This document shows positions 1 to 5,256 of a stretch of DNA of 5,889 nucleotides, one piece after another (the stretch's first letter is position 1; the number at the start of each line of letters is the position of its first letter). The notes under the pieces were generated by a model. The model did not search any database, was not told the origin of the DNA, and worked only from the letters and a program-made list of their open reading frames with translations. This DNA is from an uncultured Lachnospiraceae bacterium (lineage in GTDB: Bacteria; Bacillota; Clostridia; Lachnospirales; Lachnospiraceae), in NCBI GenBank assembly GCA_902473545.1, contig CABRSG010000150.1:1-5889 (forward strand), given 5' to 3'. A program made the position numbers and the translations under genes.

Positions 1-74
1 AGTCCCTCATATATCAGACTAATACATCCAATACGGATATTTTCTCTTTAATTTCCTACAGTTACAGGAAGATA

Positions 75-110
75 CCGGAACCTGATCCCGACAGGTTTTA
101 CCGGCTTTTT
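75..110 (+). terminator. Probable rho-independent terminator (weaker of two)
   Basis: The arms AACCTG (79-84) and CAGGTT (92-97) form a perfect 6-bp stem around a 7-base loop. Outer CCGG (75-78) can pair with CCGG (101-104) across a small bulge, and a run of five T follows (106-110). It would end transcription entering from a gene to the left of the window. Confidence 0.42.
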
Positions 111-120
111 CCCTCAGTTG

Positions 121-144
121 CTTATCCATTTTCTTATCCGTTTT
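121..144 (+). repeat. Two tandem 12-bp repeats with DnaA-box-like core
   Basis: CTTATCCATTTT (121-132) is followed directly by CTTATCCGTTTT (133-144), differing at one base. Each contains TTATCC, the first six bases of the DnaA box TTATCCACA, but the last three bases do not fit. With a replication-type gene downstream these could be iteron or DnaA-related sites. Two copies are few, so this is a weak call. Confidence 0.25.
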
Positions 145-204
145 CTGCCAGCCGCCTTTCATTTCCCCAAGAATTTCGCGTAGTTATTGAGAACAAAAAA
201 TTTT

Positions 205-228
205 CCGAAAAAATTCTGTTTTTTTCGG
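205..228 (+). terminator. A/T-rich hairpin, possible terminator
   Basis: CCGAAAAAA (205-213) and TTTTTTCGG (220-228) form a 9-bp stem around a 6-base loop, followed by a T/C-rich stretch. It lies just before the much stronger terminator at 256-304, and could also be part of an easily melted AT-rich tract. It is also terminator-like when read on the minus strand. Confidence 0.25.
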
Positions 229-255
229 TTCTTTTCCTGTTTTTCCTCCGTACTG

Positions 256-304
256 AACTCCCCTCGGCCATGATTCCTCCTGCATGGTCGGCGGGAGTTT
301 TTTT
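256..304 (+). terminator. Strong rho-independent terminator
   Basis: The left arm 256-272 (AACTCCCCTCGGCCATG) pairs with the right arm 283-299 (CATGGTCGGCGGGAGTT). This gives 17 positions with one C-C mismatch and two G-T wobbles, a 10-base loop, and seven T at 298-304. The T-run lies on the plus-strand side only, so it stops rightward transcription and isolates the replication-type gene at 660 from genes to the left. The loop, read on the minus strand, contains AGGAGG four bases before an ATG, but the short frame it would open (to 134) looks non-coding. Confidence 0.82.
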
Positions 305-446
305 CATATACGGCCCTTTCCCTCTTTCTCCTCGTCCGGACGAACAGTCACGCATCCGCGCCCCTCCTCCGGGGGTTCCGTACTTCGAGCAGACGCCGGA
401 AGCCTCTCGGCACTGCCCTTGCGGTGATGCGTGATGCCCACGTTGA

Positions 447-572
447 GTGATCCGTCAACTCGCCTCAAGAGGACTTTCCATTGAGGAAATAACCAAGCCC
501 AGGAAAAACAAAAAAGCCATCGAGCGGCAACTCAACGGCTTCTATTGCAGAACAGTGTTCTTACGCACGTAA
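447..572 (+). CDS. Possible small ORF with helix-turn-helix-like start (doubtful)
   Basis: This GTG-started frame of 41 codons follows directly after an in-frame TGA (444-446) and stops at TAA 570-572. The product starts VIRQLASRGLSIEEITKPRK, which reads like the first helices of an HTH or recombinase-type protein (spaced L-A-S-R-G-L-S-I-E-E-I), then turns basic. No good ribosome binding site precedes the GTG. It could be a remnant of a larger regulator, a leader peptide of the downstream gene, or chance. The stop codon sits in the loop of the dyad at 557-581. Confidence 0.2.
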   Translation: MIRQLASRGLSIEEITKPRKNKKAIERQLNGFYCRTVFLRT

Positions 573-581
573 CGTGAGAAC
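549..581 (+). promoter_or_regulatory. Two overlapping dyad sites sharing one arm
   Basis: AGAACA-G-TGTTCT (549-561) is a perfect 13-bp dyad. Its right part, GTTCTTACG (557-565), also pairs with CGTGAGAAC (573-581) around a 7-base loop, with one G-T pair. The two stems are mutually exclusive because they share GTTC. As DNA these could be operator sites; as RNA they would be alternative hairpins in the leader of the gene at 660. No T-run follows, so neither is a normal terminator. Confidence 0.35.
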
Positions 582-601
582 AACGGTAGCCGGAAGGTTC
601 C

Positions 602-617
602 TCGTTGTCAACAACGA
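602..617. promoter_or_regulatory. 16-bp near-perfect palindrome, operator-like
   Basis: TCGTTGT (602-608) and ACAACGA (611-617) are perfect reverse complements separated by CA. The site ends 42 bases before the ATG at 660, a usual place for a repressor or autoregulator site of a replication gene. I cannot identify a convincing -35/-10 pair beside it. Confidence 0.35.
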
Positions 618-659
618 ATCTGCTGTTTTTGTCTTTTTTCGGGCCGGGAGAAAGAAAAA

Positions 660-2099
660 ATGGAGACGTTTGCCCCAAAGGGAAATATTCACGGCCCGAT
701 TCTGCCACAGTTTGTTTTGAGGAAGTCCATCACGTTCGGAGCAAAGACCATGTACGCGATTTTGTGTGACTATGCCGCCGATAAAGACCATTGCTGGCCT
801 TCGCAGGCGACGCTTGCCAGAAGGCTTTCGTGCAGCATCAGCAGCGTCAAGAACTACCTTGCTGAACTTGTCAGGGAAAATCTCATTTTCATCAAGCGTG
901 AGCAATACCGTTCTTCTGTTTATTATCTCTTGCGCCCTGAAGAATGTTCGGAAAAACAAGAGACAAAATCTGTATACCAACAGTCAAAATCTGGCTGTGA
1001 TGAGGCAATTTCTGGCTACTTAACCAATCTTAGCAAACAAAGAAAAGAAAGAGATTCCCCCCTTTCCCCCCATGCGCCCGGTGAAACAGCTCCTGTTCCT
1101 GTTCGCCGCACATGCAAAGCGCCTGCGGCGGGGGGTGTGTCTTCTTCTTTGCCTGATTTTGAAAGCGTCTGGACGCTGTACCCCAAAAAGGAAGCCAAGG
1201 GCTTTGCCCGGATAGCCTGGCTCAAACTCTCCCGGAGCGGCCAGCTTCCGCCGCTGACGGGACTTCACGCGGCGATTCGACGATTCGCTGACTCGAAAAG
1301 CTGGCAACGCGAACAGGGCCGCTTTGTGCCGCACATGGGCAACTGGCTACGCGGTCAACGCTGGCTTGATCCGCTTCCTCCGGCGGAACAGGTGGAAGCC
1401 GCACAAGAACAATCAGCCATCCAGGCGCTTCGCGTCCGCAAAGAACAGGAACAGCGCATTCAGGCACAAAAAGACGCGGAAAAAGCGCGACTGCGGCCCC
1501 TGTTTGACGCCTTCGCGGCGAAATTTCCGCCCCTTGCCAACGATGCCCTGCCCTTCGGGCTCTGGCAGTACCTGCATTCCCAAAACCGTGCGCCTTTTGC
1601 GGATGACGTTCCGCCGGAGAACAGCCTGGGCATCATCGAATTTCTGAACGAGTTCAAACGCCGCCGTCAGACGGCAGATTTCCTCACGAAACGTCAACCG
1701 CTGAACGCCCGGCGCGAAGCCGGAACTCCCTGCCGTTCGGTGGGAGACATTTTGCGAAGCCTGCCTGTCTCATGCTTTTCCCCGGCGGGGAACAACCTGA
1801 ACGCGCAGCGTTCGCTTACGCATAAAGGATTTGTCGTGAAAAAAACAATGTGTCTTCTGGTGCTGGCGGCTCTCTCCGGGCAACCGGCCTTGGCGAATGA
1901 GCATACGCCGCCCACAACGGATCAGCGAACCGTGGTTCTCGGACAGCCGGAAAATCAGCCGGGAAACGGGGCAAGCGCGAACACAGCGCCATCGTCCGGG
2001 GAAGCGACAAAAAAGGACGCGCAGCTCCTGTTTGAAGAATCCCTGCGGCAGATGATGCCGCTGGATCAGGGGCAGATTCGAATATGTGCAGGAAAATAG
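660..2099 (+). CDS. Winged-helix replication-type protein, C-terminus fused in frame to a truncated secreted protein
   Basis: The ATG at 660 follows GGGAG (646-650) at 9 bases. Residues about 10-95 form a winged helix of the HTH_36 type: AKTMYAILCDYA, then WPSQATLARRLSCS and SSVKNYLAELVRENLI. Residues about 166-238 match the second domain of many phage and plasmid replication-initiation proteins (phage O / RepA-like style): FESVWTLYPKKEAKGFARIAW, then GRFVPHMGNWLRGQRWLDP. A charged coiled-coil-like stretch (245-280) and a tail without known motifs follow. The role is probably origin binding or recruitment of the replication machinery, or transcription control. The frame has no stop after this protein: from residue 393 it reads through what looks like the signal peptide of another gene (GTG at 1836). 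The product therefore either carries a long odd tail or arose by deletion or frameshift. The natural end of the replication protein is probably before about residue 392. Confidence 0.7.
   Translation: METFAPKGNIHGPILPQFVLRKSITFGAKTMYAILCDYAADKDHCWPSQATLARRLSCSISSVKNYLAELVRENLIFIKREQYRSSVYYLLRPEECSEKQETKSVYQQSKSGCDEAISGYLTNLSKQRKERDSPLSPHAPGETAPVPVRRTCKAPAAGGVSSSLPDFESVWTLYPKKEAKGFARIAWLKLSRSGQLPPLTGLHAAIRRFADSKSWQREQGRFVPHMGNWLRGQRWLDPLPPAEQVEAAQEQSAIQALRVRKEQEQRIQAQKDAEKARLRPLFDAFAAKFPPLANDALPFGLWQYLHSQNRAPFADDVPPENSLGIIEFLNEFKRRRQTADFLTKRQPLNARREAGTPCRSVGDILRSLPVSCFSPAGNNLNAQRSLTHKGFVVKKTMCLLVLAALSGQPALANEHTPPTTDQRTVVLGQPENQPGNGASANTAPSSGEATKKDAQLLFEESLRQMMPLDQGQIRICAGK
1836..2099 (+). pseudogene. 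Truncated DotH/IcmK/TraN-like conjugation gene, 5' part only
   Basis: AAAGGA (1824-1829) lies 6 bases before a GTG at 1836, in frame with the upstream protein. The product begins VKKTMCLLVLAALSGQPALA, a classic Sec signal peptide (basic start, hydrophobic core, AxA-type cleavage site). A proline/asparagine-rich linker and then LLFEESLRQMMPLDQGQIR follow. The last segment resembles the 'M-P-L/M-T-P-x-Q-I-R' start of DotH/IcmK, the outer-membrane core protein of type IVB secretion and IncI-type conjugation (TraN). Those proteins are about 300-400 residues long. Here the match stops at about base 2081 and five unrelated codons lead to TAG. The gene body is missing, replaced by the AT-rich cassette. 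The family assignment rests on a short motif plus context. Confidence 0.5.
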
Positions 2100-2116
2100 C
2101 GCTGTTATATCACTAC

Positions 2117-3040
2117 TCACTCAACATGTGGTCCAATTGAACCTACAAAAACCTCATGATTCTTGCACGAAAAATAGATGCGAGCATTATAGTTTGGATC
2201 TCTCGCTGCCGGATCTGTGCTGTTCGAGTCGCACGATGTTATCTTAAAGTGTGCAGAACAGAAAATTGCTTTCTCTTTGTTGGCAAAAACGAATGACAAA
2301 TAATCTTCTTTGTCAGGGTTTCCTTGCTGTGATCCAGCTTTATCAAATCCAAACTTACCGGAAAAATCCGCACATACTAAATTTAAAGAACTTGGATGGG
2401 GATGTTTTTCCCAAAACTCTGCAAGGTGATCATTCATACACGACAGGTGGTACACAATCTTTCGCGGAATCTGTGTCAAAAAAGGTGAAATTCTTTCTTC
2501 ACAACATTCGCTGAACACAAGATCGGGGAAGTACGCTTTAGCCCTGCGCATAAACTCTGTGGCATTTTCTGGATGATTCCCTAAAATCTGTCGTCGTACT
2601 GTAAGCCAACTATTTCTATCATATACCAACTCATAGGTTGCAAATTCAATATATTTTGTGTAATCCACTACCTTATTGCTGGAATCAAAAATTTTAACAA
2701 TAATATGGCATTCTCTCTCATCTTTTGAAAAAAGAGTAAGTGGCTCTATTTCAGATAATTCAAAATCATCCTTTAGCTCTCCTCGGTTAAGAATTTGGCA
2801 AAGAAGCGCGTATCCATCCCTTTTTAAATGTCTCTGTGCAAATTGATAAATATCCTCACCATCAAACCTGGTGTCATCATATAATGAGATAGAAATTATT
2901 AATTTATTTTCTTCAACTGTATCATCAAGGATAAAAGCGACATCTTTAATAAAAGATTGAAAGTTGTTAATATAAGCGGCTTTATCTCCACTCGGCTCCA
3001 TTTTTAACGAATCCGCATGTAGATAAAAATTAGCTCTCAT
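2117..3040 (-). CDS. Third gene of the defence-like operon, putative effector of unknown family
   Basis: The product is a 307-residue soluble protein with no signal peptide or membrane segment. I do not recognise a named family. The N-terminal half (about 20-150) is mixed alpha/beta and acidic. The C-terminal third (about 190-307) looks like a separate domain: RKIVYHLSCMNDHLAEFW, later KAIFCSAHFKI (257-267), ARIYFSC (286-292) and the closing FVGSIGPHV (298-306). Its histidines and cysteines (C261, H264, C292, H295, H305) could be catalytic or metal-binding, but no classical nuclease signature is visible. The ATG (3040-3038) overlaps the TGA of the ATPase gene in an ATGA junction, and GGGAG (3055-3051) lies 10 bases upstream, so translation is coupled. 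By position it is the likely effector of the system. No terminator is visible after its stop. Confidence 0.8.
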   Translation of the reverse strand: MRANFYLHADSLKMEPSGDKAAYINNFQSFIKDVAFILDDTVEENKLIISISLYDDTRFDGEDIYQFAQRHLKRDGYALLCQILNRGELKDDFELSEIEPLTLFSKDERECHIIVKIFDSSNKVVDYTKYIEFATYELVYDRNSWLTVRRQILGNHPENATEFMRRAKAYFPDLVFSECCEERISPFLTQIPRKIVYHLSCMNDHLAEFWEKHPHPSSLNLVCADFSGKFGFDKAGSQQGNPDKEDYLSFVFANKEKAIFCSAHFKITSCDSNSTDPAARDPNYNARIYFSCKNHEVFVGSIGPHVE

Positions 3041-4221
3041 TTAATTTTAGCTCCCAATCGTGCAATTTCTGCTAAATCATTCATCTCCTGATCAAAAAAA
3101 CCATGAGGCCAATTATCGATTTCAGCATTGGAATTGATTTTAAGTTTTTCTATACTAAAATCTTTATCAAAAAAATATACATTTGCATCTTGGGTTGAAA
3201 GGTCACATTTATCCTTTAACATCTCCTTCCTAAAACCATTAACTATATGCTCACTATGAGTTTCTACGAAAAGTTGCACTCCCTTCTCTACAATTTTTGC
3301 AAGCAATTCAGTTAATCTTGATTGAGCTTGTCCATGTAGATGGGCTTCAGGATTTTCAATAATAACTATTGCGCCAGGTTTTGCAATTAACGCAGTTATC
3401 ACTATAGAAAGTATATAACTATACCCAAAACCAACATTTATTTGGTTAAACTCTTTTGAGTTCTCAATTGCAAATTTTAAAGACAATATAGGACTCGCTT
3501 TCTCTCCATGCAAAGAAACCTTCCCAGTCTTATCACCCATTATGTATTGCATCCAGACAGGTACTAATTCTTTTAAAGATGACAACTGAGCAGAGGAATT
3601 GGGCGGATCCATATTTTGAATAGGAGCTTTAAATGAAGCCAATACATTAATGACATTAAATCCTGTAGGATAAACACGATGCAAATCAGGAACCTCACAT
3701 TTGTCAGCATACTTGATAGGACCAATGCGATTCGCTGAAATATAATGGACATTTCTCAAAAGACCAATGAAACCAGTTGGGAAAGATGCACTAAATGTCT
3801 TTTCTTGTCTACATATGACCTCAGTATTATCATTGATTTTAGAGCTGACATCAAAAGCCTCACTACCATTGATCTTACAACTTTGGAGGGAGGCAACTTT
3901 TAGATCTTCATCGGACAAACAATAATCAAAAACTACAGATTTAAATTGCGTATCGTCAGTTTCTAAACCGAAAACTACAGTATCATTCATGTCGTCATAC
4001 AAGATTTCATCAAAGTCTCCCAAATCAACCAAAGCACCACATAAGTGCAACTTATTCAAACTACCAGTGCCAAAATAAGCAGACTGAGATAAGAGGAGCA
4101 AACTCTGAATAACACTTGACTTACCCCTACCATTGTACCCCGCAAATATATTCAGCTTATTGCATTCAAACTTTTTATCCTCAAAACACTTGAAGTTCCT
4201 TAACCAGATGGATTTGAGCAT
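3037..4221 (-). CDS. DUF3696-type AAA/OLD-family ATPase, core of the defence-like operon
   Basis: Numbered from the chosen ATG at 4221 (394 residues). A Walker A loop GYNGRGKSS lies at 28-36, after the typical RecF/SMC-like start LRNFKCFEDKKF. LCGALVDLGDFDEILY (60-75) is typical of the family. NVGFGYSYILSI (262-273) corresponds to the ABC signature region. Walker B with its catalytic glutamate is IVIIENPEAHLH (285-296), and the switch histidine region is VETHSEHIVNGFR (319-331). The terminal WPHGFFDQE (371-379) is a hallmark of DUF3696/COG4938 proteins. The machinery looks intact, so the protein probably dimerises and hydrolyses ATP, as in OLD-type and related phage-defence ATPases; no TOPRIM nuclease is attached. 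I prefer ATG 4221, with AAAGG (4235-4231) 9 bases upstream. A GTG at 4227 overlaps the previous TAG but would leave only 3 bases to that site. Confidence 0.9.
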   Translation of the reverse strand: MLKSIWLRNFKCFEDKKFECNKLNIFAGYNGRGKSSVIQSLLLLSQSAYFGTGSLNKLHLCGALVDLGDFDEILYDDMNDTVVFGLETDDTQFKSVVFDYCLSDEDLKVASLQSCKINGSEAFDVSSKINDNTEVICRQEKTFSASFPTGFIGLLRNVHYISANRIGPIKYADKCEVPDLHRVYPTGFNVINVLASFKAPIQNMDPPNSSAQLSSLKELVPVWMQYIMGDKTGKVSLHGEKASPILSLKFAIENSKEFNQINVGFGYSYILSIVITALIAKPGAIVIIENPEAHLHGQAQSRLTELLAKIVEKGVQLFVETHSEHIVNGFRKEMLKDKCDLSTQDANVYFFDKDFSIEKLKINSNAEIDNWPHGFFDQEMNDLAEIARLGAKIK

Positions 4222-4226
4222 AGTCA

Positions 4227-4514
4227 CTAGCCTTTATGTGTCTTATACCATTTCCAAGTGTTTCCTGGCATCCAGCCGTTAATATCTACAGAAGAAATCT
4301 CAACTATAAAAAAAGAGTCACTTTTTCCCAAATACCCAGAGTCAATGATCCGATTCGTTAAATCGTCAATGTCCTCTTGAGCTTTAGTAGCAATCCACCA
4401 CACATCACGAAGTACATGAATAGCATTTAACCCCAAATTCTGCTCTAAAAAAACAAAAAATTCGGAGTAATCCCTATCAGGGTTTCTCAATTCATAAGAT
4501 ATTTGATAGATCAT
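4227..4514 (-). CDS. Cas2/SinR-like small ferredoxin-fold protein, first gene of the operon
   Basis: The product has 95 residues. It begins with a beta strand and the motif MIYQISYELRNPDRDYS, followed by VLRDVWWIATKAQEDIDDL, then SFFIVEISSV and the ending NGWMPGNTWKWYKTH. This order (strand I-x-Y-x-L-R-x-P-x-R-D-Y, helix, strand ending in WW-I-A-T, then F-I-V-E-I and G-W-M/L-P-x-x-x-W-x-W) matches small proteins often annotated as 'SinR family', which share the Cas2/VapD-like ferredoxin fold. The family occurs beside defence genes as well as alone. No CRISPR array or cas gene is present. It probably acts as a small partner or regulator of the ATPase. Its TAG (4229-4227) abuts the ATPase start. 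The ribosome binding site is weak (GGAT just before the ATG). Confidence 0.72.
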   Translation of the reverse strand: MIYQISYELRNPDRDYSEFFVFLEQNLGLNAIHVLRDVWWIATKAQEDIDDLTNRIIDSGYLGKSDSFFIVEISSVDINGWMPGNTWKWYKTHKG

Positions 4515-4554
4515 TTATCCGAATCCATATATTTTCTTACTTTAAAATTAAAAT

Positions 4555-4578
4555 AAGTTAAGAGAGTTTAAATAACTT
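4555..4578. promoter_or_regulatory. Inverted repeat over the -10, possible operator
   Basis: AAGTTA (4555-4560) and TAACTT (4573-4578) are perfect reverse complements separated by 12 bases and bracket the proposed -10 box (4570-4565). A protein bound here would block the operon promoter. No repressor gene lies in the cassette, so the binder could be the Cas2-like protein itself or a host factor. In AT-rich DNA a 6-bp repeat can also be chance. Confidence 0.3.
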
Positions 4579-4593
4579 GTCACCCATTGTCAA
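4565..4593 (-). promoter_or_regulatory. Sigma70-type promoter of the three-gene operon
   Basis: On the minus strand a perfect -35 TTGACA (4593-4588) is followed after 17 bases by TAAACT (4570-4565), matching four of six -10 positions. It lies about 50 bases before the first ATG (4514) and faces the operon. TGACA occurs twice, once in the -35 and once just downstream of it. Confidence 0.6.
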
Positions 4594-4610
4594 TATCTCC
4601 CTCGCCTTTC

Positions 4611-4738
4611 CAGGGCAAAATCACCTAATCCGGCAACAAGTTGATATTACAAGAAAAATGCAGACACCAACAATTAAATCCCAACTCGCTATTATTCAAT
4701 AATTTCAAAGAGTTTCAATTTTAGATGATTTTGCCCTG
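4611..4738. repeat. 18-bp inverted repeat at the right cassette boundary
   Basis: CAGGGCAAAATCACCTAA (4611-4628) and the reverse complement of TTAGATGATTTTGCCCTG (4721-4738) agree at 17 of 18 positions, with a 92-base AT-rich spacer. The right arm lies where AT-rich DNA changes to GC-rich coding DNA, and the left arm lies just outside the operon promoter. It could be an end or attachment structure, a small inverted duplication made when the cassette arrived, or an invertible segment. The operon promoter at 4565-4593 is outside the repeat. Confidence 0.6.
4691..4718 (-). promoter_or_regulatory. Second possible promoter toward the cassette
   Basis: Inside the spacer of the inverted repeat, the minus strand has TTGAAA (4718-4713), 16 bases, then AATAAT (4696-4691), each one base from the sigma70 consensus or close to it. 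In this AT-rich tract the match may be accidental. Confidence 0.2.
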
Positions 4739-5170
4739 TCCGCCGCCCGCGAGGATGCCGCGCAGCGTGGACTCAAGGAAACGCCGCCTGCCGAAGCTGC
4801 CGCGCCGGTCTCGGAGCCGGACGGAAAAACCTTCCGCGAGCGGATCGGCAAAGCCGGGTTTCATCCAACAGGCAGCAATTTTTACGGCAAGAATGAACAT
4901 TCCAAAACAATGGATGCGGGCGATGGCGGCATCTTCCAGATGCAGATTTTTCAAACCGCCGACAATCAGACAGGTTTGCGTGTTCAGTACGAAAAGTACA
5001 ACCTGATCGACGGCTCGCGCACGGTCAACGCTCAATTCGGCACGCTGGATGAGGCGCTGGACTTCGTCGGCGGTTATCAGACGCCTGCGGAACGTCCGGC
5101 TGCTCCCGCGCCCGGGCAAACCGCAGGGTATGTACGCGGCATGGTATTTTCCCGGCCGCGAATGCGGTAA
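4703..5170 (+). pseudogene. 3' part of an unidentified mobile-element gene, 5' end missing
   Basis: The frame is open from just after a TAA (4700-4702) to TAA 5168-5170 and is clearly coding from about 4724: LDDFALSAAREDAAQRGLKE, an alanine/proline-rich linker, a compact domain and a proline-rich tail ending SRPRMR. The compact domain includes FRERIGKAGFHPTGSNFYGK, GGIFQMQIFQTADNQTGLRV and FGTLDEALDFVGGY. No ATG occurs in frame before 4910, and that one lies inside the compact domain without a ribosome binding site. I therefore read this as a gene that lost its start at the cassette boundary. I do not recognise the family; it resembles accessory or C-terminal domains of large polyvalent proteins of phages and conjugative elements. 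It lies 86 bases upstream of rdgC on the same strand. Confidence 0.55.
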
Positions 5171-5245
5171 GCATCACCCGCCGGTCATATCGCGCGGGGT
5201 TACGGTGAACAAAAACACGTTTGTCACTTCAACCAATACAACAAC

Positions 5246-5251
5246 AAGGAG
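5246..5251 (+). promoter_or_regulatory. Strong ribosome binding site of rdgC
   Basis: AAGGAG lies 5 bases before the ATG at 5257. It decides the start in favour of 5257 over the in-frame ATG at 5269, which has no such site. Confidence 0.7.
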
Positions 5252-5256
5252 TTCTC

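Larger units (their letters stand above)
1..659. other. Gene-poor region upstream of the replication-type gene
   Basis: I see no convincing protein gene here. The plus-strand frame starting at base 3 stays open to about 435, but it has no start codon in its first half, has an odd composition and runs through a strong terminator, so I treat it as chance. What the region does hold is listed separately: two terminator-like hairpins, a 12-bp tandem repeat, a possible 41-codon reading frame and a cluster of dyad-symmetric sites just before the start at 660. Such an arrangement would suit a leader or control region of a replication gene, possibly with an origin, but that is inference. Confidence 0.4.

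Noticed and set aside
134..272. Minus-strand short frame with AGGAGG four bases before an ATG (45 codons)
   Set aside because: The ribosome-binding-like bases are the loop of a terminator, and the product (MAEGSSVRRKNRKRTEKNRI...) is low-complexity and shows no family features.
3..437. Long open plus-strand frame at the left edge
   Set aside because: It has no start codon in its first half, an implausible residue composition rich in F, S and P, and it runs through the strong terminator hairpin at 256-304.
561..980. 139-codon minus-strand frame overlapping the replication-type gene
   Set aside because: It mirrors the clearly coding winged-helix frame on the plus strand and has no domain-like pattern of its own.
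2060..2120. Terminator or attachment-site direct repeat at the left cassette boundary
   Set aside because: AGCGCT at 2099-2104 is only a short palindrome without a T-run, and comparison with the right boundary gave only loose matches such as CAGGGGCAGATTC against CAGGGCAAAATCA.
4515..4702. CRISPR repeats near the Cas2-like gene
   Set aside because: No repeated units with regular spacing occur here or elsewhere in the window; the Cas2-like protein is not part of a CRISPR locus.
4725..5119. Plus-strand frame from ATG 4725 and the minus-strand frame 5119-4721
   Set aside because: Both are arginine- and proline-rich shadows of the true coding frame that ends at 5170.
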